From JBGPBY01 sp041481485 (GTDB lineage: Bacteria; Acidobacteriota; Terriglobia; 20CM-2-55-15), in NCBI GenBank assembly GCA_041481485.1, contig JBGPBY010000051.1:1-20865 (forward strand): a DNA stretch of 20,865 bases, in the 5' to 3' direction. Each line of letters starts with the position of its first letter. Position 1 is the stretch's first letter. The translations under genes and the position numbers were made by a program. The notes under the pieces are model-generated. The model saw only the letters and a list, made by a program, of their open reading frames with translations, searched no databases and was not told the DNA's origin. This document shows, one piece after another, positions 1 to 7,986 of the stretch.

Positions 1-35
1 AATGTTCAATGTTCACTGTTCAATGTTCAATTGTC
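1..35. repeat. Heptanucleotide tandem repeat (AATGTTC-like, five units)
   Basis: Five head-to-tail 7-base units are visible: AATGTTC, AATGTTC, ACTGTTC, AATGTTC and AATTGTC. They lie just beyond the stop codon of the minus-strand PQQ-propeller gene, and the array may continue to the left of the window. It is a short microsatellite with no visible coding role. Confidence 0.75.
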
Positions 36-55
36 ATTTTGGGAGCGTAGACCAT

Positions 56-2107
56 CTACTGCCCGCGAGCACCGCGACCTGCTGGGGCAGGAGCCGGAGC
101 AGGACCCGCGACGCCGCGACCTCCGCGGCCACCCGCGCCTGCTGCAGGGGCTGCAGGAATCGCATAGGCGACAAGTTGCGGCCCTTGCCCGTTGGCCGCG
201 CCAACAGAAATGAGAATGAACTGACGTCCCTGATGCACGTAGGTCATGGGCAGTCCCGTCTGCATTCCCGGCATCGGAAGCTGCGCGATCAACTGACCGG
301 TTTTCTTGTCGTATGCATTGAGGAAGGGATCGGTTCCATCGCCGGCGAAGACCAGTGTCTTCGTGACCATGATTCCGACCTGCCGCGGACTTCCGGTCTT
401 TGGCATGTTCAAGCCCTGCAGCGCAGGATGGCTCTTCACAGCGGGAGGCGTATCGCCGTTTGCAATCTGCCACGCGATCTCGCCCTTGTTCATGTCATAG
501 GCTGTGATGCGTCCGTAAGGCGGCTTGAGAATACTTAAGCCTCGTCCGCCCTGCCCACCCGGGATCGTCGGGAAAGCTGCACCGCCTCCGTTTCGGTAAG
601 CGAACCCTGGCAACGCACCCGGAGCTGGAGGAGTGGCGGGCGGATCGTTCTTGGTCATGGCGAGGATTGTGGTGTTCGTCGCGGAGCCGACATAGACGAA
701 TCCGGTTTCCGGGTCTGCCGAAGCGCCCCACCAATTCGCACCGCCGCCGGCGCTCGGGATCTGGACGGTTCCTTTCGTGCCATCCGGGGCGTTCGCGAGC
801 GAGGCCGGTGTGAAGATCACGCCATAACGTAGCTTGGACGCCTTCAACAGGTCGAGAGCTTGTTGATGCAGTGCGGGAGTGAAATCGATGAGATCGCTCT
901 CCTTGAGTCCCTGAATGTCGAACCCTGGCGGCTTCGACGGGATCGGCTGTGTGGGAGATGTCCATTCCGTCGGCACATCGGTTTGCGGCACTGGAGTCTC
1001 CGGCATCGGCCAGATCGGTTGGCCTGTCACGCGGTCGAACACGTACGCGAACGCCTGCTTGCCCGTCTGCACGACAATTTTTCGAGGGCGACCGTCGACC
1101 GTCACGTCCAAAAGGATTGGATGCGGCGGCATATCGTAGTCCCAGATATCGTGATGGACAAGCTGCTTGTACCAGATCATCTTGCCGGTCTTGATTTCGA
1201 GGCACACGAGCGAGTTCGAATACAGGTTCGCACCGGGACGATGCCCGCCGTAGAAGTCGTTCGTCGCGTCTTCGATGTTCAGGTAGACGTATCCAAGTTC
1301 CTCGTCCGTGGAGAATGGTCCCCATACACCGGCATTCCCGGTGTAATCGGCAGATCCGTTCAGCCAGGTGTCGTAACCGGGTTCGCCTTTGCGGGGAATG
1401 GTGTGGAAGACCCACAGCTTCTTCCCAGTGCGCACATCAAACGCGGTGACGTCGCCTTTCACATTGTTGTAGCTGGGAGAATTCGGAGTAAGAGCTGGGC
1501 CAACCATGATGACGTCGTGAGACACCACCGGCGGCGAACTGTTGCCGATCTTTCCGATGAGATCGCCTTTGTAATCCAGATCGAGCGCTTCGAATAAATC
1601 CACGGCACCGCTTTGTCCGAAACCGGCGATCGGCAGACCGGTCTTCGCATTGAGTTCTACCAACTTAAATCCGGGAGTGATGGTGACGATGCGCTCATCC
1701 GTGCCGTTGCTCCAATAGGCGACGCCACGGGCATACTTGCGTGCCGATCCGTCCTCGCGCGGGCTGGATTCCGGACGCCAGGTCCACAGTGTCTCGCCGG
1801 TGCCGGCATCGGCCGCAACGATGGTGCGGCGTGGACTCAGCGGGAAATAAAGCACACCGTTGACCATGATGGGTGTTGTTTCAGAGGACGCGTTGCCGAA
1901 GTTGTCAAACTTCCAGCTCCAGGCGGCCTGAAGGTTCTTCACATTGTCGCGGTTGATCAGATCGACTGGCGAATATCCCGTGCTGCCGTTTTCCGCGGCA
2001 TACGTTCGCCACTGCTGATCCTTTGCGCCCTGCTGAGCGCGCATCGGGAGAATCGCAATCCCAACGATCAAAAACATGAGTGAAAGTTGGCGCAGTCGTC
2101 GCGTCAT
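56..2107 (-). CDS. Secreted PQQ-binding beta-propeller dehydrogenase (quinoprotein glucose/alcohol dehydrogenase-like)
   Basis: This 683-residue protein resembles the soluble propeller part of PQQ-dependent glucose/alcohol dehydrogenases, which oxidise sugars or alcohols in the periplasm. An N-terminal signal peptide (MTRRLRQLSLMF..., predicted cleavage near MRA-Q, residue 24) is followed by repeated propeller blades with the tryptophan-docking pattern AFDVRTGKKLW and FDRVTGQPIW. The family motif HHDIWDYDMPPHP lies mid-protein, as in quinoprotein glucose dehydrogenases. The C-terminus ends in a Pro/Gly/Ala-rich tail of about 35 residues. No CxxCH haem motif is present, so electrons must go to a separate acceptor. 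I chose the ATG at 2107 over the upstream in-frame ATG at 2167 because GGAGG lies 8 bases before it and the signal peptide starts there. The substrate is unknown. The family call is strong; activity depends on PQQ supply, and no PQQ synthesis genes are in the window. Confidence 0.88.
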   Translation of the reverse strand: MTRRLRQLSLMFLIVGIAILPMRAQQGAKDQQWRTYAAENGSTGYSPVDLINRDNVKNLQAAWSWKFDNFGNASSETTPIMVNGVLYFPLSPRRTIVAADAGTGETLWTWRPESSPREDGSARKYARGVAYWSNGTDERIVTITPGFKLVELNAKTGLPIAGFGQSGAVDLFEALDLDYKGDLIGKIGNSSPPVVSHDVIMVGPALTPNSPSYNNVKGDVTAFDVRTGKKLWVFHTIPRKGEPGYDTWLNGSADYTGNAGVWGPFSTDEELGYVYLNIEDATNDFYGGHRPGANLYSNSLVCLEIKTGKMIWYKQLVHHDIWDYDMPPHPILLDVTVDGRPRKIVVQTGKQAFAYVFDRVTGQPIWPMPETPVPQTDVPTEWTSPTQPIPSKPPGFDIQGLKESDLIDFTPALHQQALDLLKASKLRYGVIFTPASLANAPDGTKGTVQIPSAGGGANWWGASADPETGFVYVGSATNTTILAMTKNDPPATPPAPGALPGFAYRNGGGAAFPTIPGGQGGRGLSILKPPYGRITAYDMNKGEIAWQIANGDTPPAVKSHPALQGLNMPKTGSPRQVGIMVTKTLVFAGDGTDPFLNAYDKKTGQLIAQLPMPGMQTGLPMTYVHQGRQFILISVGAANGQGPQLVAYAIPAAPAAGAGGRGGRGVAGPAPAPAPAGRGARGQ

Positions 2108-2157
2108 CGTCGTTTCCTCCAAAGGGCTTTTCGATGAAACAAGGTTATTTGCGAACT

Positions 2158-2166
2158 TGTATAGCA
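2158..2166 (-). promoter_or_regulatory. Candidate extended -10 promoter of the left PQQ-propeller gene
   Basis: Read on the minus strand the sequence is TGC-TATACA, an extended -10 element with four or five consensus bases. It would place transcription start about 44 bases before the ATG at 2107. No convincing -35 box is visible, so this rests on the -10 alone. Confidence 0.3.
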
Positions 2167-2267
2167 CTCGGTGCGGAAACTGCGGTAGGAAAAAGGTATG
2201 CGGAGCGCTTACGGAAAATCCTGGCCTGCCGCCGCCCCGCGCCTGGAATGGTTTTCGGATTAGTATT

Positions 2268-2341
2268 CCACCGGCTCACGCCGGTGGCTATGGGGAGTGT
2301 CGCTGCTAACGCAGCTCTGTTTTGATGCGGCTACGCCGCAT
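2268..2341. repeat. Cluster of three short palindromes (REP-like, family B)
   Basis: Three hairpins follow one another: CCACCGGC-TCAC-GCCGGTGG (2268-2287), GCTGC-TAAC-GCAGC (2302-2315) and ATGCGG-CTACG-CCGCAT (2325-2341). The last ends directly at the stop codon of the SMP-30-like gene. The first shares its frame (TAGCC + stem + GTGA/TCAC loop) with hairpins at 16301-16320, 16480-16499 and 20723-20742, so this is a dispersed family. It may also help end transcription of the SMP-30-like gene, but no T-run follows. Confidence 0.7.
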
Positions 2342-3778
2342 TTACTTGGCGCGGCCTTTAAAGCCCTGCGCGATCATCTCGATTTTGAAGATCTCGTCGT
2401 ACTGTTGATTGTTGGCGACACCATAAAGGGTCTTCTTGTCCGGACCGCTGAACGCAAGGCTGATGATGTCGTCTGTCGGCACTGGAATCGTTCCGAGGAG
2501 CTTGCCATCCGGAGCAATCACCGCGATCCACGGGCAGGCGGAACTATAGATTCTTCCTTCCGCATCAACGGTGCTGCCGTCGGATCCGGCAGTCGCAAAC
2601 TGACGTTCGTTGGTCAGTGACCCGTCAGGTTGCACATCGTACGCAATGATCCCACCGCGTGGAGCACTTCCGGGGGTACAACCAAAACCACCGCCGGCTG
2701 CACCGCCGGCTCCTCCTGCTGCGCCACCCGCTGCACCCCCGCCTCCGCCGCCACCGGCGCGAGCTGCACCGCCTGCGGCACCTCCTCCGCCACCGGCTCC
2801 AGCAGCTCCTGCACCACCTCTCGCACCACCTCCCGCTCCTCCAGCGCCGACTCCACCAAGCCGGCCGGTCACGTACAACGTTTTCTCATCGGGACTAAGG
2901 ATGATTCCGTTGACGCCTGCAGCAGTGCCGTATTTGGTGACCACGCCTTTGGCGTTGGCGTAAAGGACGCCGCTCATGGTGAAGTAGACGCCGCCTTTGC
3001 TGTCCGCCGTCAGATCATTGACCACACCGCCGATGCAATCCAGAGGTTCACCGTTATACGTGTCCGCGAGAACTTTGCGCTCCGGAGCAAGCTGCCAGAC
3101 GCTGGATGGCAGCCCACGTTCGTTGACAAAAAGCGCGCCATTCTTATTCATCGCCAATGCGCCACCAGTGTTGGTGTCTTTGTAGGGGAACGAAAGATCG
3201 CCATTCTTTGCGATCTTCATAACGGTGCTATCGGTGTTCTGAGCCGCAAGAATTCCGCCGTCTTCGGTCGCGATAATTCCATCGGCGTTGTTGCCGCGGC
3301 CGGTCCAAACGGTTTGCCATTTTTGTCCGGCGGCGATAACACCTGGAATTGCAGTGACCGTGTAGTCGACATGATTCAACGGCCCACGCTGGCCGCCACC
3401 ACCCGCCCGGGCTCCAGCAGCAGCGGCGCCAGCGGCCCCACCCTGACCTGCCTGTCCGGGTTGTCCGGCTTGTCCGGCTGCTGCTCCGCCGCCTTGTCCG
3501 CCGGCTCGACCGGCGCCACCGGCGCCACCTGCGCCACCTGCCCCGCCACCACCACGTTGTTGAGGAGGTGTCTTGCACTTGGAATTGACAAAGTCGCGAT
3601 ATCGCGCGTCCTGACCGGCCTGCACACCCGGGCCCTGCCGTGGCGCGGCCGGTATCGCAGCCGGAGTTGCGGCCGGAGCACCCGGAGCAGGCGCAGGATT
3701 CTGGCCCAACATGGCCGCGGTCATGGCTGCTGCTCCGAAGCAACTCAACGCCGAAATCAAGAATGTGCTCCCCTTCAT
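2342..3778 (-). CDS. Secreted SMP-30/gluconolactonase-like beta-propeller with Gly/Ala-rich inserts
   Basis: The 478-residue protein starts with a signal peptide (MKGSTFLISALSCFGAAAMTAAM) and a Pro/Ala-rich linker. SMP-30/gluconolactonase/LRE-type features follow: VVNDLTADSKGG (Asn254), GVNGIILSPDEKTLYV (Asn290) and GSDGSTVDAEGRIY (Asp400). These match the positions where the family places metal-binding and catalytic residues. Family members hydrolyse sugar lactones or related esters. Two nearly pure Gly/Ala segments interrupt it, at about residues 75-131 and 307-364; the second falls between propeller blades right after the LYVTGRLGG strand. The start has a strong GAGGAGGG ribosome site. It lies upstream of, and on the same strand as, the PQQ-propeller dehydrogenase. 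A sugar oxidation product of that enzyme could be a lactone, which would make a functional pair, but this is inference. The catalytic glutamate near the N-terminus is not clearly identifiable. Confidence 0.8.
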   Translation of the reverse strand: MKGSTFLISALSCFGAAAMTAAMLGQNPAPAPGAPAATPAAIPAAPRQGPGVQAGQDARYRDFVNSKCKTPPQQRGGGGAGGAGGAGGAGRAGGQGGGAAAGQAGQPGQAGQGGAAGAAAAGARAGGGGQRGPLNHVDYTVTAIPGVIAAGQKWQTVWTGRGNNADGIIATEDGGILAAQNTDSTVMKIAKNGDLSFPYKDTNTGGALAMNKNGALFVNERGLPSSVWQLAPERKVLADTYNGEPLDCIGGVVNDLTADSKGGVYFTMSGVLYANAKGVVTKYGTAAGVNGIILSPDEKTLYVTGRLGGVGAGGAGGGARGGAGAAGAGGGGGAAGGAARAGGGGGGGAAGGAAGGAGGAAGGGFGCTPGSAPRGGIIAYDVQPDGSLTNERQFATAGSDGSTVDAEGRIYSSACPWIAVIAPDGKLLGTIPVPTDDIISLAFSGPDKKTLYGVANNQQYDEIFKIEMIAQGFKGRAK

Positions 3779-3953
3779 AACACCCTCCTCACCTCATCGC
3801 CATCAGTCGATACCTTAAGGCACACGGTTTTGTCCGAGACTTTACCTCATCTTGACCTTTCGTGAGCAACTTGATGACTATGACGTGACATTTGTGACAA
3901 TTCCATGTGCTAGTCTTCGCGACTTAAGTCGGCAGGACGCGAAAGGAAATCCC

Positions 3954-5660
3954 ATGAAACGAATTCCCAGGATTCGCACCGCATCACTCATTCTTGCAAC
4001 TGGTCTGACTCTGCTGCACGTCAGCGCCAGGCCCATTCAGAATTCGAATAATGGAACCGCATTCGTACTTCCATCGAATCAGCAATTCACCAACACCGGC
4101 CGCCAGCTCCTTTCGATTTCGCCCGATGGCACTCAGGTGGTCTACGTCGCGAACACGCAGCTCTTCACCTATCGCATTGCCGATAAGACGACCAGAGCAA
4201 TTCCAGGGACTCAGATTACGCAGGGAATCACGAACCCCATGTTTTCGCCCGATGGCAAATCGGTCGCGTTCTGGTCTGCGGCAGATCAATCACTCAAACG
4301 CATTCCCGTTGAAGGCGGAACTCCAGCAAACCTGTTTCGCGCCCCGAATCCTTATGGAATGAGCTGGAGCGCCGATAACCGCATTTTCGTAGGCGCCGTA
4401 ACGGAGGGCATCCTGGCAGGCTCCGCGAATGGGACAACCTTCGACACCGTGGTCAGAATGCAGTCCGATGAAGGAGCAGCTCAAGGACCGCAGCTGCTTC
4501 CGGATGGAGATTCGCTCATGTTCACTGTCGTGAGCAATCCCTCCGGATGGGACATTGCAAAAATTGTGGTGCAGTCTCTGAAATCGAATACCCGGAAAAT
4601 TCTGCTGGAGGGCGGACACGATGCGCGCTACATCCCTACTGGACACATCGTGTTTGTGCGCGGCACAAATCTCATGGCCGTTGCGTTCGACGCGCAGAGT
4701 CTGACGGTCAAAGGCACACCCGTTGTCGTCCGGGAGAATGTCGAGTCTGCAGGAAACGGTTCTTCTCACTTCAGTGTGTCGAATGCCGGCGGATTGGCAT
4801 ACATCCCACCGATGTCCGACCTCGAGTTGTCCTCGGTGGCTCTGGATGGTACGACCAAAGCGATTACAAAAGTTCCAGCGAACATCTTCGCCCCGCGCCT
4901 TTCGCCCGATAACAAGAAGGTCGCCTATGACGTCAACGCCGGCCCTGAGGAAGGCATCTGGATCTGCGATGTCGCCTCAGGCACAAAGAAATAACTGATG
5001 GGTCCGGGAAATCACTTTCCGCTTTGGACTCTTGACGGAACGCGGATCGTCTACATCTCGGATGGCAGTAATAGCCAGTCTCTGTGGTGGCGAAAGGCAG
5101 ACGGTTCCGACAAACCGGAACAGCTTGTCGATCCGGCACGCGCCCCGGAATCGTGGTCGGTGTCGAATCAGCTGCTGTCGTTTATCACCTTGAAAAACAA
5201 CGCGGGAGCGGATTACGACATCTGGACTTATTCGCTGAGGGATAAGAAAGCTCAGCCCCTGATCGAAATACCGGGAACGGTACAGCACAGCAGCAAATTT
5301 TCTCCCGACGGCAAATGGCTGGCGTATGTCTCCAATGAATCGGGAATATACGAAGTTTATGTTCAGCCCTTTCCGACAACCGGACAGAATTTCAAAATTT
5401 CCACCAATGGCGGCTACCATCCGATGTGGTCACCCGACGGAACGAAACTTTATTTCGACAACAACAATCAGATGTTTGTCAGCACCGTTCAATCCGCCCC
5501 GGCCTTCAAGTCCGGGCTGCCAGTACGGACTCCGATTGAAGGTTTTCAAGGTGGCGGCGCCAACGCCCGCCGGCGCTATGACATGACAGAAGATGGGAAA
5601 CAGTTTGTGATGCTGTTCCAGAAAGCACAGATTCAAATCGTGCCGAATTGGATCAAGTGA
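3954..5660 (+). pseudogene. Secreted TolB/PD40-like WD40 beta-propeller interrupted by an in-frame TAA
   Basis: Two open segments in the same frame, 346 and 221 codons, are separated by one TAA at 4992-4994. Together they form one continuous TolB/WD40-like propeller of about 568 residues. It has a signal peptide (MKRIPRIRTASLILATGLTLLH) and repeated blade motifs such as SISPDGTQVVYV, MFSPDGKSVAFW, RLSPDNKKVAYD, FSPDGKWLAYVSNESG and MWSPDGTKLYFD. The stop falls inside the usual segment linking GT-x-x-L to GPGNHFPLWTLDG, and a CAA codon there would restore it. The architecture matches the propeller half of acidobacterial Ser/Thr-kinase-TolB fusions, but without the kinase. The upstream ATG at 3954 has AGGA before it. 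An ATG (4998) directly after the stop has no good ribosome site, so independent translation of the second half is doubtful. Alternatives are a sequencing error, stop-codon readthrough or a recent nonsense mutation. Both halves look otherwise intact, so any decay is recent. Confidence 0.75.
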
Positions 5661-5673
5661 GTCCGATTCCCGC

Positions 5674-5752
5674 TGTAGGGCGGTCTATGACCGCCCACAA
5701 TTGTGAGGCCTGCAACCCTCCAAATTGCGGGCGGTCATAGACCGCCCCTACA
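5674..5752. repeat. Palindromic intergenic element, family A, copy 1
   Basis: Two copies of the 19-base palindrome GGGCGGTC-TAT-GACCGCCC (5678-5696 and, inverted, 5729-5747) face each other. They sit inside a larger inverted repeat that begins TGTAGGG and ends CCCTACA. The left arm has one G fewer than the right. The element lies between the convergent TolB-like and aldo/keto reductase genes, so it could act as a two-way transcription end, though only weak T-runs follow. Further copies are at 7987-8125 and 20793-20865. Confidence 0.85.
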
Positions 5753-5788
5753 TTGGGGAACGCATTCCTTCAACGAACCCTGCAGTTC

Positions 5789-6622
5789 CTACCCCTCGAT
5801 CGATTCGATGAGACCCACTTCGTTCGCGGTGAGTTGGATATCGAAGACCTTCAGGTCTTCCCTCATGTGCCGTTCGGATGTTGTCCCCGTCAATGGCGTC
5901 ATTCCCGCCTGCATGGCGAAACGAAAAACCACCTGTTCGCTCTGAACGCCAAGGCGGCGCGCGATCGCCATCACGTCCGGGTGCCGCACTACGTTCGGAT
6001 TTGCCGTCAGCAGAGAAAATCCCTGATACATGATTCCATGATCGACGCAGATGTTGCGAACGGCGCGATCCCATCCCCGGTTCGCAAAGCATCGGTTCTG
6101 CACGGCCATAGGTTTAATCCGCGATTTGTCGATCAATTCCAAAAGCTGAAGATGATTCACATTGCTGATACCAATCATTCCAACACGGCCGGATTGCTGA
6201 ATATCCTCCAGAGCCGACCACACCTCCCAATCCTCAACACCGAGACCGGGGTGGGAATATGGTCCGTGCAGCAGGTACGAATCGATGTAATCGGTCTTCA
6301 AATGCTCGAGCGACGATTTGAACGATTGATGGACCTGATCCTTTACATCCAGATTGCGATCGTACGGCACACGATGATCGTGACCATCGATGGGTGTGAA
6401 TTTCGTCTGAAGAAAGAGTGATCTTCGTGAGAGGCCGTTTGCCGCCAGCGCTTCCAGCGCATCTCCCACCTGCGGCTCATTGTAATGACGTGGTTGGTTC
6501 GCCGTATCGATCGCACGAAATCCGGCGTGCGCAGCAGTTTCGACAAGGCCCGCAGTGGCGTCTTTCTTCCAGGCCGTTCCGTAGATGAAGGACGGAAGGG
6601 CAGCGGGTTCGGGCGCAGGCAT
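5789..6622 (-). CDS. Aldo/keto reductase
   Basis: A 277-residue NAD(P)H-dependent oxidoreductase of the aldo/keto reductase (TIM barrel) family. The catalytic tetrad is present: Asp39 (in AIDTAN), Tyr47 (RHYNEPQVG), Lys74 (LQTKF) and His119 (YLLHGP). Further family motifs are IGISNVN, and MTPLTGTTSERHMREDL near the C-terminus, which corresponds to the cofactor phosphate and adenine site. No signal peptide is seen, so it is cytoplasmic. The length is typical for bacterial single-domain members. The ATG follows the stop codon of the 73-residue gene directly (TAGATG), so the two are likely translated in series, and both lie behind the ThuA-domain gene. Reduction of a carbonyl such as a keto-sugar would fit a sugar-related operon, but the substrate cannot be read from the sequence. 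Confidence 0.93.
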   Translation of the reverse strand: MPAPEPAALPSFIYGTAWKKDATAGLVETAAHAGFRAIDTANQPRHYNEPQVGDALEALAANGLSRRSLFLQTKFTPIDGHDHRVPYDRNLDVKDQVHQSFKSSLEHLKTDYIDSYLLHGPYSHPGLGVEDWEVWSALEDIQQSGRVGMIGISNVNHLQLLELIDKSRIKPMAVQNRCFANRGWDRAVRNICVDHGIMYQGFSLLTANPNVVRHPDVMAIARRLGVQSEQVVFRFAMQAGMTPLTGTTSERHMREDLKVFDIQLTANEVGLIESIEG

Positions 6623-6844
6623 CTACTGCTGTCCCTGCTGTTGCATGTATGCAGAGACGGCTTCGACGGCTCCTTCGTGCATTCGCTCGGGACGCACGTA
6701 TCGCCAGTGTTTCTCGAATTCTTCCGGCGACATGGCAGGCTGAGCGTCGCGCTCCTTCTTCTTCAGCCATTCTTCGGCCCAGTCGCGAACCTGAGGATCG
6801 CGATTCATGGCCGTGCGGGCGGTATGCGTGCTGATGGTGTTCAC
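6623..6844 (-). CDS. Small hypothetical protein (73 residues) between ThuA-domain and aldo/keto reductase genes
   Basis: I do not recognise this family. The protein is hydrophilic and charged, with a central stretch (DPQVRDWAEEWLKKKERDA) that looks helical, then EEFEKHWRYVRPERM and a Gln-rich end (QQQGQQ). It has no signal peptide and no cysteine. The start is GTG at 6844, 7 bases after the ThuA-domain gene's stop, with GAGAG upstream. An internal ATG at 6808 (MNRDPQ) is an alternative that would remove 12 residues. Its stop abuts the aldo/keto reductase ATG. The tight spacing on both sides and the coherent charged composition argue that it is a real gene. Confidence 0.7.
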   Translation of the reverse strand: MNTISTHTARTAMNRDPQVRDWAEEWLKKKERDAQPAMSPEEFEKHWRYVRPERMHEGAVEAVSAYMQQQGQQ

Positions 6845-6851
6845 AGATCTC

Positions 6852-7817
6852 TCACTTGACCGGTGGCAATGGACGAATAACCGGGATGTCGGACGGCTGC
6901 GGATTTGTCGGTTTCGTCATCGCGGCAATATCGGCGCGCAACTGGACCATATCGGCCGTTGGAAAGTCTGCGGGCACTTTCTGCGTCACGTTTCCTGTTG
7001 CCGCCCATTCGGAGCCACGCTGAAACGTTGCGATAAACCCGACACAGCTCAGTGCCGGAATATCGTGCCCCATTGTCGTGTGGAAGATCCGGCCTTTCCC
7101 ATAACTCAACACCATCAACATCGGTTCGTCACGGCCCGTGCCCTTGTTCGCAGGGTCAGAGAACGCCGTCGCCAAAACGGTCATATTCGTTCCGGGACCG
7201 CGCATCTTGTTGTAGAGCTCGTCGCCGGCGTGCATCCAGAGTTTCGGCAGTCCCTTCATGATGGGATGGTCCGGCTCACGCGTGACGAGTTGAAACGGGA
7301 GCCGATCCCCATGAGCGCCGGCGGGACCCGGAGTCGCGTCCGACACCAATTTCCCGTCCTTGAAATACCACAACGGACCAGCCAGTTGATTGCGGTTCCG
7401 CCAGCCACCGATGCCAATCATTTCGTTGTAGGCCTTCCAGCCGGGAAACGCATTGTCTGCAGCATGGACGGAAACAAATCCGCCGCCATTGGTCATGTAG
7501 GTTTCGAACTGCGCCTTGAGATTGGCCGGCCAATCCGGCGCATCATAGTTGGAAATGACGACCTGATATTTGGTGAAGTCCGGATGAAAGTTGCTGAAAT
7601 CGCCCGTGGACACCGGTGAGGTGACCACGTCAACCTTGAACAGGCCGGTATCCTCGAGCATTTTTTTCAATGCCGGAGTCACCTGTTGCCAGTTGTGATA
7701 GGTGCCGCCACTCTGGCCATCCAGAATCATGGCGGAAATTGGAACCGCCGCGGGAATCGTTGCAGAAAGCATGAAAGTCACACCGACAGCGATGAAAAGC
7801 GCGAATCCTTTTTTCAT
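6852..7817 (-). CDS. Secreted ThuA-domain protein (trehalose utilisation-like)
   Basis: This 321-residue protein has the ThuA fold, related to class I glutamine amidotransferases. Supporting motifs are MILDGQSGGTYHNW near the N-terminus, YQVVISNYDAPDW, FETYMTNGGGFVSVHAADNAFPGW, PDHPIMKGLPKLW and GRIFHTTMGHD, which recur in bacterial ThuA-like proteins. A signal peptide (MKKGFALFIAVGVTFMLSATIPAA) places it outside the cytoplasm. In rhizobia ThuA acts with an oxidoreductase in disaccharide (3-keto-sugar) catabolism; secreted paralogues are common in Acidobacteria and Planctomycetes and their reactions are mostly unknown. I chose ATG 7817 over the longer frame from 7907 because the signal peptide starts there and GAGGA lies upstream. 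It is the first gene of a three-gene unit with the 73-residue protein and the aldo/keto reductase. Confidence 0.85.
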   Translation of the reverse strand: MKKGFALFIAVGVTFMLSATIPAAVPISAMILDGQSGGTYHNWQQVTPALKKMLEDTGLFKVDVVTSPVSTGDFSNFHPDFTKYQVVISNYDAPDWPANLKAQFETYMTNGGGFVSVHAADNAFPGWKAYNEMIGIGGWRNRNQLAGPLWYFKDGKLVSDATPGPAGAHGDRLPFQLVTREPDHPIMKGLPKLWMHAGDELYNKMRGPGTNMTVLATAFSDPANKGTGRDEPMLMVLSYGKGRIFHTTMGHDIPALSCVGFIATFQRGSEWAATGNVTQKVPADFPTADMVQLRADIAAMTKPTNPQPSDIPVIRPLPPVK

Positions 7818-7986
7818 GATGCAGTCCTCAGTGGTACCAATCCTATTCTCATGCGCAAAAAAACTAAAGGGGGAACCCGCAAGAAACCGACTGTAGGCGC
7901 GGTCCATGAGCGGAGCGAATGCAAGCCCGATAGGGCGCAGCCATCAAGAAATTTCCGCGCGCAATTTCTCAACGATGAAATTGCCA

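Noticed and set aside
2630..3865. Long plus-strand open frame (411 codons) rich in Ser, Thr, Ala and Cys
   Set aside because: It is the antisense of the Gly/Ala-rich SMP-30-like gene; composition follows from GGN/GCN codons on the other strand and no domain or ribosome site is visible.
4992..4994. Stop-codon recoding as a programmed event
   Set aside because: No recoding structure or repeated in-frame TAA elsewhere in the window; kept only as an alternative to mutation or sequencing error.
4998..5660. Independent gene starting at ATG 4998
   Set aside because: It begins in mid-propeller in the same frame as the upstream part, has no signal peptide and no convincing ribosome site; one nonsense codon explains it better.
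5753..6421. Plus-strand open frame of 222 codons opposite the aldo/keto reductase
   Set aside because: The minus strand has an intact catalytic tetrad and family motifs; the plus frame has none.
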